From: Rhinopithecimicrobium faecis
GTDB lineage: Bacteria; Bacteroidota; Bacteroidia; Sphingobacteriales; Sphingobacteriaceae
Reading direction: 5' to 3'
Length of the DNA stretch: 64,000 bases
NCBI GenBank assembly: GCA_017942165.1
Contig: JAGKSB010000013.1
Location: 38,803-102,802, forward strand
Part shown: in pieces, positions 33,493 through 42,346 of the stretch
Numbering within the stretch: the stretch's first letter is position 1
How the letters are laid out: each line of letters starts with the position of its first letter
Notes under the pieces: model-generated
Database searches by the model: none
What the model was told of the DNA's origin: nothing
Seen by the model: only the letters and a program-made list of their open reading frames with translations
Translations under genes and position numbers: made by a program

Positions 33493-34926
33493 TTAAAATT
33501 TGTAATTAATTTCCCAACCTGGACGATACGTACGTTTTACAAACTGATTTACGGCGTCAAAGTTAGTCACTTTCATTTGTTGATTATCCCATAGTAACTT
33601 TAAGTTACGTCCTGGATATTTATTATCAACACGCATGTCAGAAGCTCTAATAGCAAGATTAGCCATTAATAAAGCCTCCGTTAATGGGCCTGCAATTTCA
33701 AATGGTGAAGAAAGCTGTTTCTTACCGTAACCAGCAATACACCCTTCCACCCACTGTGTCCAGTGACCTGAAGCCGATCCTTTAACACGCTCATATTTCA
33801 CGGGAACTTTTTGGTAAGAGCCCGAAGTTGGCAATAGACGTGGATTCTCAGCGTAGGTATCTGCTAAGATTTTACCCTTAGAACCTATAAAGAGAATACC
33901 ATTTCCACCATCACCAAACGCCTCATTAGCGCCTAATTCCTCGGGACGTTGCGGCTGAATACCGCCATCCATCCAGTGTACTTTGACGTCGCCAGTAGTC
34001 TTTTCTGTTTTCGGGAATGTTAAGATTGCGTACGATGACGGCGGGCAGCTTTCAGGGAAATAGCCACGCTTAAATTCATCTACATAAACAGATCCAACAC
34101 TCGCCTGCACATCTTTTACATACTGTAAACCGAAGATACTGAAAGGAGCTTCTAGGTTATGACAGCCCATATCGCCTAAGGCACCGGTACCATAATCCCA
34201 CCATCCACGCCAGTTGAAAGGTATTAATTTTTCAATATATTCTTTCGCTGGAGCTGTACCTAACCAAAGGTCCCAATCCAATTCTTTAGGCACCTCAGCC
34301 TGTCTTGCAGGCCATTGAATACCCTGAGGCCATACTGGACGATCTGTCCAAGCAAATATTTCCTTGATATCGCCGATCAATCCAGCGTCTACCCACTCAC
34401 GCATCTGACGAACACCATCTCCAGAAGAGCCTTGGTTTCCCATTTGCGTAACGACTTTATAGCGTTTGGCAGCGTCTGTTAACACACGAGCCTCCCAAAT
34501 ATCATGAGCCATCGGTTTTTGAACATACACATGCTTCCCAAGCTGCATCGCTGCAAGCGCCTGAATAGCATGCTGATGATCCGGTGTAGATACCGAGACC
34601 GCATCAATGTGCTTATGCTCTTTATCTAACATCTCCCGATAGTCTTTATAGAATTTCGCTTTAGGGAAAGATTTTACTGAACCTGCGGCACGGCGAGAAT
34701 CTACGTCACAAAGAAACGCAATATTCGCCTTGCCCGATTTATAAATATTATTGACATCAGATCCCCCCATACCACCCACACCAATGGATGCTACTTGCAG
34801 CGTATCTGAAGGAGCTAAAAAGCCCGTTCCTCCTAATACATGTCTAGGGACAATCATAAATCCTGCAGCAGCTACTGCTGAAGATTTCAAGAATTCTCTT
34901 CTAGAATTTTTTAAATCCTTTTCCAT
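33493..34926 (-). CDS. Exported Gfo/Idh/MocA family oxidoreductase
   Basis: 477 aa from the ATG complementary to 34924-34926. A TTG three codons upstream is possible but unnecessary. It has a Tat-like start (NSRREFLKSSAVAAAGFMIV), Rossmann motif VASIGVGGMGGSDV, AVSVSTPDHQHAIQALAAMQ, GKHVYVQKPMAHDIWEARVL (EKP-type KP motif as QKP) and GALGDMGCHNLEAPFS (DxGxH). It is a periplasmic NAD(P)-binding sugar-oxidising or -hydrolysing protein. It sits between the GMC enzyme (17 bp) and the small subunit (12 bp). In such clusters it is thought to act on 3-keto-sugars; that is inference. Confidence 0.9.
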   Translation of the reverse strand: MEKDLKNSRREFLKSSAVAAAGFMIVPRHVLGGTGFLAPSDTLQVASIGVGGMGGSDVNNIYKSGKANIAFLCDVDSRRAAGSVKSFPKAKFYKDYREMLDKEHKHIDAVSVSTPDHQHAIQALAAMQLGKHVYVQKPMAHDIWEARVLTDAAKRYKVVTQMGNQGSSGDGVRQMREWVDAGLIGDIKEIFAWTDRPVWPQGIQWPARQAEVPKELDWDLWLGTAPAKEYIEKLIPFNWRGWWDYGTGALGDMGCHNLEAPFSIFGLQYVKDVQASVGSVYVDEFKRGYFPESCPPSSYAILTFPKTEKTTGDVKVHWMDGGIQPQRPEELGANEAFGDGGNGILFIGSKGKILADTYAENPRLLPTSGSYQKVPVKYERVKGSASGHWTQWVEGCIAGYGKKQLSSPFEIAGPLTEALLMANLAIRASDMRVDNKYPGRNLKLLWDNQQMKVTNFDAVNQFVKRTYRPGWEINYKF

Positions 34927-34943
34927 AATGATCAATTACTAAC

Positions 34944-36629
34944 TTATAGATTTCCTTTTTTAAGTTGTTCAACAGCATAGTTTACTGCACGAGCAGTCAA
35001 TGCCATATAGGTTAATGAGGGGTTCACACATGCACCCGAAGTCATAGCAGCACCATCTGTAACGAATACGTTTAGGGCATCCCATACTTGATTGTGCTCA
35101 TTCAATACGGAAGTCTTAGGATCTCTCCCCATACGGGCTGTTCCCATCTCGTGAATACCTTGACCGAAACCATAGCCAGCATCATAAGTATTGACATTTT
35201 TCACGCCAATTTTATCAAGCATGTCTTTCATCTCACTCATCATATCGCCACGCATTTTCTTCTCATTATCTTTAATCTCAACATCCATATCTAAGACAGG
35301 TAGACCCCACTTATCTTTTTTGTTTTTATTTAAAGTAATTTTATTTTCATGGTATGGAAGGATTTCACCGAAAGCCGTAAAGGAGATATTCCACGTTCCT
35401 GGTTCTGTGATAGCATCTTTCCAGTCGCCACCTACAGCCATTTCAGCAACTTCGCCGCCAAAACGGCCACGTCCCGCTCCCCCTTGGTAGCCAAAACCAC
35501 GTACATAATCCCGTTTTTTAGAATCCCCAGCAACATTTACGAAGCGTGGGACATAGAGACCTGTCGGGCGGCGCCCAAATGTATATTTGTCTTCATAGCC
35601 TTCAACTGTACCACCAGCACCCAAACGGAAATGGTGATCCATCACATTATGGCCTAACTGACCAGAACTTGAACCTAATCCACCTTCCCAAATATCTGTC
35701 GCAGAATTCATTAATACCCATGCGGAGTTAAATGCCGACGCACATACGAAAATTACTTTAGCATAAAATTCATAAGTCTTATTTGTCTCTGCATCAATGA
35801 TCTCAACACCTTTAGCTTTCTTGGTATCTTTATCATAAATAATCTTTGTAACGATAGAGAAAGGACGTAAGGTCAAATTACCCGTCGCTACAGCTGCAGG
35901 TAAGGTCGCTGATTGGGTAGAGAAATAAGCCCCAAAGTTACAGCCTAACCAACATTGATTCTGATATTGGCAGTTTACACGGTTATGATGAGGCACAGTA
36001 ATATTTGCTGTACGCCCCATAATAAAGTGACGCTTTCCACCGTACTCTTGCTTCAACCGTGCTGCAAGATCTTTCTCTACGACATTCATCTCCATTGCTG
36101 GCATGAAATCTCCATCCGGAAGGATGTCCAGACCGTCTCTGTTTCCTGAGATACCAGCAAACTTTTCAGCATAGCTATACCAAGGAGCAATATCTTTATA
36201 ACGGATCGGCCAATCTACGCCATGACCATCTTTTAAGTTAGCCTCGAAATCTGTGTCTGAAAAACGGTATGATTGACGGCCCCACATCAATGAACGGCCC
36301 CCAACATGGTAACCACGGTACCAATCAAAACGCTTAGTCTCCGTATATGGGCTATCCTTTTCATTCGCCCAGAAGTCTAAATTCTTCTCATTTAAGGCGT
36401 AATCACGCTTTAATACAGGGTAATTTTCCTCCATCTCTGTCGTACGACCGCCACGGTGTGGGAAATCCCATGAGTTTTTATTTGCTGAAGGGTAATCCTT
36501 CACATGCTCGATATTTCTACCGCGCTCTAGAACGATTGTTTTAAGACCTTTCTCTGCTAACTCCTTTGCAGCCCAACCGCCGGAGATACCAGATCCAATC
36601 ACAATCGCATCGTAAGTATTATCTGCCAT
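34944..36629 (-). CDS. GMC family FAD-dependent oxidoreductase (glucoside 3-dehydrogenase type)
   Basis: 561 aa. FAD-binding Rossmann YDAIVIGSGISGGWAAKELA and the cofactor Glu in TIVLERGRN, GGRSLMWGRQSYRF (GMC signature 1), CQYQNQCWLGCNFGAYFSTQ (Cys cluster) and the C-terminal catalytic HEMGTARMG with CVNPSLTYMALTARA (His/Asn pair). No Tat signal is present, so export would be piggy-back with the Tat-bearing small subunit. Neighbours (subunit 3 family, Gfo/Idh, TIM-barrel) match loci that oxidise the C3 hydroxyl of glycosides. That substrate is inferred from context and from knowledge of such enzymes in Sphingobacteriaceae. Confidence 0.88.
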   Translation of the reverse strand: MADNTYDAIVIGSGISGGWAAKELAEKGLKTIVLERGRNIEHVKDYPSANKNSWDFPHRGGRTTEMEENYPVLKRDYALNEKNLDFWANEKDSPYTETKRFDWYRGYHVGGRSLMWGRQSYRFSDTDFEANLKDGHGVDWPIRYKDIAPWYSYAEKFAGISGNRDGLDILPDGDFMPAMEMNVVEKDLAARLKQEYGGKRHFIMGRTANITVPHHNRVNCQYQNQCWLGCNFGAYFSTQSATLPAAVATGNLTLRPFSIVTKIIYDKDTKKAKGVEIIDAETNKTYEFYAKVIFVCASAFNSAWVLMNSATDIWEGGLGSSSGQLGHNVMDHHFRLGAGGTVEGYEDKYTFGRRPTGLYVPRFVNVAGDSKKRDYVRGFGYQGGAGRGRFGGEVAEMAVGGDWKDAITEPGTWNISFTAFGEILPYHENKITLNKNKKDKWGLPVLDMDVEIKDNEKKMRGDMMSEMKDMLDKIGVKNVNTYDAGYGFGQGIHEMGTARMGRDPKTSVLNEHNQVWDALNVFVTDGAAMTSGACVNPSLTYMALTARAVNYAVEQLKKGNL

Positions 36630-36649
36630 TTTAAATTAGGTTTATATTA

Positions 36650-37891
36650 TTAGTTTGTTAATGTTTGTTCGTTGTTTACTTTTTCATCTTTAAAAAACAC
36701 CATGAATAGGACAAAAACTACGATGGCGATGCCTGCAGGAATAATCCATACTTGTGTCCAGAATGCCGAGATGTCGGAGGTTTTCAAATCCGCATACTTT
36801 TCAGCCACATAGCCCGCAACCCAAAATCCGATTAACTGTCCTACCCCATAGGTCGCTAAGGTAATTAAGCCTTGTGCTGCATTTTTGTATTTTGTACCTG
36901 CTTTGGAGTCTGTATAAATCTGTCCTGAAACGAAGAAAAAGTCGTAGCAGATACCATGCAAAGCAATACCCAATAAAAGCATAAATGAAGCCTCTGAAGC
37001 ATTTCCATATGCGAATAACAGGTAGCGTACTCCCCAAGCTAACATCCCAATTAAGATCGTCTTCTTAAAGCCAAAGCGGGTAAAGAACACCGGTAAAGCC
37101 AATAAGAACAATACTTCGGACACCTGTCCTATCGTCATCTTTCCTGTTGGATTTTCTAAACCAATTTCTGAAAGAAATAAATTGGCATTCTGGTAATAAA
37201 ATGCTAGAGGAATACAAATTAGAATAGAAGATACAAAAAAGATTAGGAAGTTACGGTCTTTCAACAACTTAATTGCATCTAAACCAAGGACTTCAGTAAT
37301 GGAAGCTTTTTGTGCATCTTCAACTTTTACCGGTGGCGTCTTAGGTAACGCTAATGAGAATACACCCAACACGAAAGATCCAATTGCCCCCATTAGGAAG
37401 GTGTTACGTAATAAGCCCTCTCCAGAATCCCATTTAAAGAGATAGGAAATGGATAAGCCTGCTACGATCCATCCGATTGTTCCCCAAATACGGATGCCCG
37501 AGAATTGCTTCTCAGGGTTTGTAAGCTGTCTGAAGGAAATAGAATTTACCAGGGATAATGTAGGCATATAAAGAATCATATAAGCTAACACATACGGATA
37601 AAAGACCGCGATATCTGTCGCTTGATACATTTGATACATTAAGACGGCACCTACAAGATGAAGAATGGATAGAATACGCTCTGCATTAAAATATCTGTCG
37701 GCAATCATACCAATGATAAAAGGTGCAATAATCGCTCCCCATGATTGTGTAGAGAATACATTTGCAATCTCCAAGCCTGTAGCATTGAGTGTCTGGCTTA
37801 AAAAAGTTCCCAATGTAACGAACCAAGCTCCCCAAATGAAGAACTCTAGAAACATCATAAAGGACAACTTAAACTTTATTGTTGATGACAT
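36650..37891 (-). CDS. MFS transporter, nucleoside:H+ symporter (NHS) type
   Basis: 413 aa, 12 hydrophobic segments. MMFLEFFIWGAWFVTLGTFL, GAIIAPFIIGMIADRYFNAE and IRIWGTIGWIVAGLSISYLF (the NHS/XapB 'R-WGTIGWI' block) place it in the NupG/XapB branch of the major facilitator superfamily. In Bacteroidota, such permeases are frequently found next to GMC/Gfo/TIM-barrel sugar clusters, so the substrate here may be a (keto)sugar and not a nucleoside. It lies 20 bp upstream of the GMC gene and 81 bp after the TIM-barrel gene. Confidence 0.85.
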   Translation of the reverse strand: MSSTIKFKLSFMMFLEFFIWGAWFVTLGTFLSQTLNATGLEIANVFSTQSWGAIIAPFIIGMIADRYFNAERILSILHLVGAVLMYQMYQATDIAVFYPYVLAYMILYMPTLSLVNSISFRQLTNPEKQFSGIRIWGTIGWIVAGLSISYLFKWDSGEGLLRNTFLMGAIGSFVLGVFSLALPKTPPVKVEDAQKASITEVLGLDAIKLLKDRNFLIFFVSSILICIPLAFYYQNANLFLSEIGLENPTGKMTIGQVSEVLFLLALPVFFTRFGFKKTILIGMLAWGVRYLLFAYGNASEASFMLLLGIALHGICYDFFFVSGQIYTDSKAGTKYKNAAQGLITLATYGVGQLIGFWVAGYVAEKYADLKTSDISAFWTQVWIIPAGIAIVVFVLFMVFFKDEKVNNEQTLTN

Positions 37892-37972
37892 AATTGATTA
37901 GTTTAAAATATAGGTTTATTGAAAGGCAAAATAACAAAAATAATCTGATTGTGAAACTTACACTACATTATT

Positions 37973-38896
37973 TTAAAGCTTAAAGTTATCGACCTCGCGA
38001 TAAGCATTAATTAGCTTTATTTCACCTTCTTTTCCGGAGACTGACTTTCCATGCTCCATGCCCATAACCCCTTTATAACCTTTGTTATAAATATATTTAA
38101 ACACATTTTTATAATTTATCTCCCCTGTTGTAGGTTCATTTCTCCCTGGATTATCCCCTATTTGAATATAAGCGATTTCATCCCAGCAGCGCTCCATATT
38201 TTTAATAAGATCGCCTTCGGTACGTTGCATATGATAAATATCGTATAAAATCTTGCAGGAAGGGCTGTCTACACCTTTGCAGATGGCATAGGTTTCATGC
38301 GTTTGCTGTAAAAATAAATCTGGGGTATCCGATAGGGTCTCCAATACCATCACTAATCCATGAGGTTCAAAAATTTCTGCCCCCTTGCGCATAGCCGTTA
38401 AGACATTGGCAAACTGGTTACCATATGGAATGGAGCGATCAAAAAAACCGGGAACTACAGTTAACCATTTAGCATTACAGCGTTTTGCAGCTTCTACAGA
38501 CTCGTGGCACGTTTTTACAAAATGATCGAGAAACTCTTTTTTTCCTGAAGCTAGGGATGTCATCCAATTTTGACCGCCATCAACAACGAAAACACCCATG
38601 CGCATACCTAGTTTTTCCAGGAGTGCGCCTATTTTCTTTTGCTCATCCAGCGAACGTCTTAAGTAGCCATTATCCTCAATAGAGCGAAATCCTTGCTCAT
38701 GGTAGAATTTGATCTCATCTAAAAAATTTGCTCCAGCATGATTTTTAAATAAGCCTTGATGTGGCGCATAGTCTAAGTTAAAAGTTTTATTCATGGTAAG
38801 GTTTGGTTGTTTAGTGGCGGCAGTACTGTTAGAAATCCCCACAGCAGCCCCTGCCATTAAAAGAGAGGCATCTCTAATAAATTCACTTCTTTTCAT
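37973..38896 (-). CDS. Exported hydroxypyruvate isomerase-like TIM-barrel protein
   Basis: 307 aa. The N-terminus (KRSEFIRDASLLMAGAAVGI, then SNSTAATKQ) is a weak Tat-like or Sec signal. The barrel has NLDYAPHQGLFKN-type start, RSIEDNGYLRR, LVMVLETLSD (Glu ligand), KILYDIYHMQRTEGD (Asp/His ligands), IAYIQIGDNPGRNEPTTGEI and GMEHGKS (final Glu), the hydroxypyruvate-isomerase (Hyi) family pattern. It probably isomerises or cleaves a keto-sugar. It is 15 bp downstream of the ApbE gene's start side partner and belongs to the same minus-strand run. Confidence 0.88.
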   Translation of the reverse strand: MKRSEFIRDASLLMAGAAVGISNSTAATKQPNLTMNKTFNLDYAPHQGLFKNHAGANFLDEIKFYHEQGFRSIEDNGYLRRSLDEQKKIGALLEKLGMRMGVFVVDGGQNWMTSLASGKKEFLDHFVKTCHESVEAAKRCNAKWLTVVPGFFDRSIPYGNQFANVLTAMRKGAEIFEPHGLVMVLETLSDTPDLFLQQTHETYAICKGVDSPSCKILYDIYHMQRTEGDLIKNMERCWDEIAYIQIGDNPGRNEPTTGEINYKNVFKYIYNKGYKGVMGMEHGKSVSGKEGEIKLINAYREVDNFKL

Positions 38897-38911
38897 AGGT
38901 TTATTGGTTAG

Positions 38912-39919
38912 TTACTTTTTAAAAAATTTATGAAAACCCTTGGACTGCAATTCTTGAAAAGCGCCTAAGCTGTCTTTATAAACTATATAAACTTCAAAAT
39001 TTTTTCTCTTATTTGCAAACTTTATTGCCTCTTGGGGACTTAAAGACATCATATAATTGTCTAAGGCATCAGCTTCCATGGCTGTATTAGCATATACCGT
39101 AGCAGAAATTATCGGTGTAACAAATGTATAACCCGTCTTCGGATTTATATGATGCGTAACTTTCTGTCCTTCGGAGAAATAATATTTCTCTAAATTCCCT
39201 GCGGTTGTCATGGCGCCTTTACGGAGATAAAGTAAGGACTCCTTTAATTCAACACCATGCTCCCCATGCACAGGACGCTCCATGGCTACGGTAAATTTCT
39301 CGCGCTTAGGTTTTACCCCTTGAATGCGCATCTCTCCACCAAGCTCCACAATAAAGGAAGAAATCCCCTTCGACGCTAGATAGTCTGCAATTAAATCCAC
39401 GGAATACCCCTGCGCTATACCATTGACATCCAGCTGCGTAGCGGCGTTCTCTTTTTGCAGATGCTTCCCATGCAGCTTTACCTGGTACAATCCTACAGCC
39501 GGTAGGATAGCGTTGATATCCTGCTGTGTGGGAAGCACTTTGATACGCTTAGGCCCAAACCCCCAGGCTTGAATAAGCGGGGCAATGGTAATATCAAAAA
39601 GCCCTCCAGTAAGATTATAATAGTGCTGTGATGCTAAAAATACCTGCTGAAAATGAGTATCTACCTCCATGCTTCCTAGGCCCATTTTATTGAATTTAAC
39701 GAGAGAAGAATGGGGATTATAGATGGATAGCGAGCTATCTACAGCGTTTAAAATTGCTGCTATCTCAGCGGTTTTTATAAGCTCTTTAGGGTGGTAATAG
39801 ACAATAGAATAATCGGTACCTTGCGCAAACCCGCGCAAGCTGTACCGATTAAGAGGTTCCTTTCCCTTTACAGACATGCTTAAGCAAATAAGCAGGAAGA
39901 TAAAGGAATATATTTTCAT
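38912..39919 (-). CDS. apbE: FAD:protein FMN transferase (ApbE)
   Basis: 335 aa with a signal peptide ending near SVKGK. ApbE motifs are RGFAQGTDYSIVYY, VDSSLSIYNPHSSLVKFN, DITIAPLIQAWGFGPK, LDVNGIAQGYSVDLI, FIVELGGEMRIQG and THHINPKTG (with the T-x-x-N-x-x-K-T-G flavin site). It transfers FMN from FAD to a Thr or Ser of target flavoproteins in the periplasm. No RnfG/NqrC-type target is encoded in the window. Its ATG overlaps the stop of the upstream Gfo/Idh gene by one base (TAATG), so the two are translationally coupled, which is unusual for apbE. Confidence 0.92.
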   Translation of the reverse strand: MKIYSFIFLLICLSMSVKGKEPLNRYSLRGFAQGTDYSIVYYHPKELIKTAEIAAILNAVDSSLSIYNPHSSLVKFNKMGLGSMEVDTHFQQVFLASQHYYNLTGGLFDITIAPLIQAWGFGPKRIKVLPTQQDINAILPAVGLYQVKLHGKHLQKENAATQLDVNGIAQGYSVDLIADYLASKGISSFIVELGGEMRIQGVKPKREKFTVAMERPVHGEHGVELKESLLYLRKGAMTTAGNLEKYYFSEGQKVTHHINPKTGYTFVTPIISATVYANTAMEADALDNYMMSLSPQEAIKFANKRKNFEVYIVYKDSLGAFQELQSKGFHKFFKK

Positions 39920-41232
39920 TAGATAAATAAGTTTGTATTTTGACCTGGGATGGCTACAGGATAGAAGCCATCGGCATTAGGAACAATTTTCGGCATGGCA
40001 TCCCATGCATAGGTCGTAGGCATCAAGTCGATATCAGACTTCATAGCCTCCTCCCATTTAATAACTTTCCCCGTGTAACAAGCAATACGACCTATAATTC
40101 CCGTTAAGGTACTATGTGCGCCATACTCTGCATTTTCAAATTTATATTCGCCTTTAGAAATTGCTTCGAAAAATTCCTTGTGTTCTTGTTGGTATGGATT
40201 AGGATTCCCTTTGGCATTATGTCTATAAAGTTCATTTCCTTTATGATCCCAAAGAATTCCTGCTCCACCAGCGGAAAGATAAGCGCGCCCTTTAGTAGCT
40301 TGAAACTGCTCATCTACGCGATTAGCAATACCCTCAAAATGACGACATTGGCTATAGACAACAGAACCATCGGCATAGGTCAATTCGATTGCAAAATTAT
40401 CGTAAATCTCCCCATACTCTTTTCCTACACGATGTGCTCTAGAGCCTGTACCTTGAATTGAAATTGGCACTTGACCTTTTACCCAGTTAGCAATATCTAT
40501 ATTATGCACGTGCTGCTCCACGATATGATCACCACATAGCCAATTGAAATAGTACCAGTTTCTCATTTGGTATTCCATTTCCGTTTGTCCTGGTTTTCTT
40601 GGTCGTACCCATACCCCACCGGAGTTCCAATATACTTGGCCAGCAACGACGTCACCAATAGCGCCATCTTGAATGCGCTTAATTGTTTCACGGTAGTTTG
40701 TTTGGTAGCGGCGCTGTAACCCTACGACAACATTTAATTTCTTTTGTTTAGCAATTTTTGCCGCAGCTAATACACGGCGAACGCCTGGAATATCTGTTGC
40801 CACAGCTTTCTCCATAAATACATGCTTCCCTTGGTTTACGGCTTCTTCAAAATGCTGCGGACGGAATCCCGGAGGCGTTGTTAACAGCACGACATCAGCA
40901 TCTTTAATAGCAGCTTTATAAGCGTCAAATCCCACATACTTGCGTGATTCTGTCACATCAATCTTATCGCCCCATTTCTCTTTCAGGGTTTTATAAGCTG
41001 AATCCAAATTATCCTTAAAGGCATCTGCCAGCGCTACAATTTTTATATTTACTCCTGAGTTTAAAGCATCAAAAGCAGCTCCAGTACCGCGACCTCCGCA
41101 GCCAATTAAAGCGACTTTGATGGTATCTTTTCCAGCAGCGAATACTGAAGATACGTTAGCTCCAGCTAAGATTGCTCCCCCAGCAATCGCCGCAGATGAT
41201 TTTAGGAAATCACGACGTTCTATATTTTCCAT
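39919..41232 (-). CDS. Exported Gfo/Idh/MocA family oxidoreductase (second copy)
   Basis: 437 aa. Tat-like start ERRDFLKSSAAIAGGAILAG, Rossmann VALIGCGGRGTGAAFDAL, VVLLTTPPGFRPQHFEEAV, GKHVFMEKAVATDIPGVRRV (EKA instead of EKP), GLQRRYQTNYRETIKRI and CGDHIVEQHVHNIDIANWV (DxIVEQxxHxxD). It differs clearly from the Gfo/Idh protein at 33493, so the two are not a recent duplication. It heads the ApbE/TIM-barrel/permease stretch and overlaps apbE by one base. Substrate unknown, probably a sugar lactone or keto-sugar. Confidence 0.9.
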   Translation of the reverse strand: MENIERRDFLKSSAAIAGGAILAGANVSSVFAAGKDTIKVALIGCGGRGTGAAFDALNSGVNIKIVALADAFKDNLDSAYKTLKEKWGDKIDVTESRKYVGFDAYKAAIKDADVVLLTTPPGFRPQHFEEAVNQGKHVFMEKAVATDIPGVRRVLAAAKIAKQKKLNVVVGLQRRYQTNYRETIKRIQDGAIGDVVAGQVYWNSGGVWVRPRKPGQTEMEYQMRNWYYFNWLCGDHIVEQHVHNIDIANWVKGQVPISIQGTGSRAHRVGKEYGEIYDNFAIELTYADGSVVYSQCRHFEGIANRVDEQFQATKGRAYLSAGGAGILWDHKGNELYRHNAKGNPNPYQQEHKEFFEAISKGEYKFENAEYGAHSTLTGIIGRIACYTGKVIKWEEAMKSDIDLMPTTYAWDAMPKIVPNADGFYPVAIPGQNTNLFI

Positions 41233-41298
41233 AATATTTTAATAGGTTGATATTTTTATTGTATAATTTAATGGTTTATTAGCTATGTATTTTTTTAC

Positions 41299-42264
41299 TT
41301 AGAAGTCTTTAATAGCAGCTTTATCGTAGTAAGCGAGTATCTCCTCCTTAGTGGGTGTGACTGCAGGGCGCACGAGACGTAACCCAATAAATGGAGCTTC
41401 AGGAAACCACCAGTTACTCTTTGGCACTTGTGGATCAAGTTGCTTCCAGAAGGGATCGGAAGGCATACGTGCTGCAGACCTCAAAGCCTGCGCTTCACTT
41501 TCAAAAGAACCCCCTTTAACGGTATGTGCATAAAGCTTTGTAGGCACATGAACAGGGTTTGAAGCTACTTTACCTTTAAATTGCTTGTAATAATCAGCAT
41601 CATATTGGTCGTAGGTCCATTCTGCAACATTTCCATGCATATCATATAAGCCCCAAGCATTCGGTTTTTTCTGCCCTACGAGTTGTGTTTGCTGATTCGC
41701 ATTTTCGGCATACCATGCGTAGTCCCCTAGCTGCGCCGCGTCATCCCCAAAGGAATAAGCAGTGGTAGTTCCTGCACGACAGGCATACTCCCATTCAGCC
41801 TCTGTAGGTAACCGGAAGAATACTCCCGTACGTATATAAAGCCATTTACAGAATTGTATCGCGTTATAATGGGTCATGGCTAAAGCAGGCTTCCCCTCTT
41901 TGCCCATGCCAAAAGTCATATCTAAATACGGCTTGGTAGGTCTAGTGACAGCATCCACCTCGGAAGGTATCTTCCGGTCGTCGCTTTTCACAAGCTCAAA
42001 ATCTTTGTATAAGAAGGGCTCGAAGAGATCCCATGTAACTTCATAGGTACCCATCCAAAAGGCATCCAGCTTCACCTGATGGCTCGGTTTTTCATCCATC
42101 TCAGATGACTGATTATCACCTCTTAAGAAGGTGCCACTGGAAATTGCTGTTAATGGAAATGATAGCTTTGTACCGGTGATAACTTGGGTATAATTTTCAA
42201 ATTTCTCTTGGGCTAGGCTGATAGAACTAGCAAAAAGTAATAAAATAGCGAGCTTTGAACGCAT
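41299..42264 (-). CDS. Secreted SUMF1/FGE-fold protein without the catalytic Cys pair
   Basis: 321 aa, with signal peptide LLLFASSISLAQ. SUMF1 fold motifs are present: FWMGTYEVTWDLFEPFL, MTHYNAIQFCKWLYIRTG, RLPTEAEWEYACRAGTTTAY, WGLYDMHGNVAEWTYDQY, VKGGSFESEAQALRSAARMP and FIGLRLVR. The segment that carries the two copper-binding Cys in true formylglycine-generating enzymes reads GGSFESEAQALRSAAR here, with no Cys. It is therefore unlikely to modify sulfatases and is more likely a binding or structural protein. It lies 66 bp upstream of the Gfo/Idh gene. Confidence 0.85.
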   Translation of the reverse strand: MRSKLAILLLFASSISLAQEKFENYTQVITGTKLSFPLTAISSGTFLRGDNQSSEMDEKPSHQVKLDAFWMGTYEVTWDLFEPFLYKDFELVKSDDRKIPSEVDAVTRPTKPYLDMTFGMGKEGKPALAMTHYNAIQFCKWLYIRTGVFFRLPTEAEWEYACRAGTTTAYSFGDDAAQLGDYAWYAENANQQTQLVGQKKPNAWGLYDMHGNVAEWTYDQYDADYYKQFKGKVASNPVHVPTKLYAHTVKGGSFESEAQALRSAARMPSDPFWKQLDPQVPKSNWWFPEAPFIGLRLVRPAVTPTKEEILAYYDKAAIKDF

Positions 42265-42346
42265 TGTATAGACTCAGTTTGGTTAATATTGTGCTAAATA
42301 TAACCTTATTAATTAGCTCGTCCTACGTTTGAATATATTATTTTTA

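Noticed and set aside
41299..42264. Formylglycine-generating enzyme for sulfatases
   Set aside because: The fold is present but the catalytic Cys pair is absent and no sulfatase gene lies nearby, so this specific function is not claimed.
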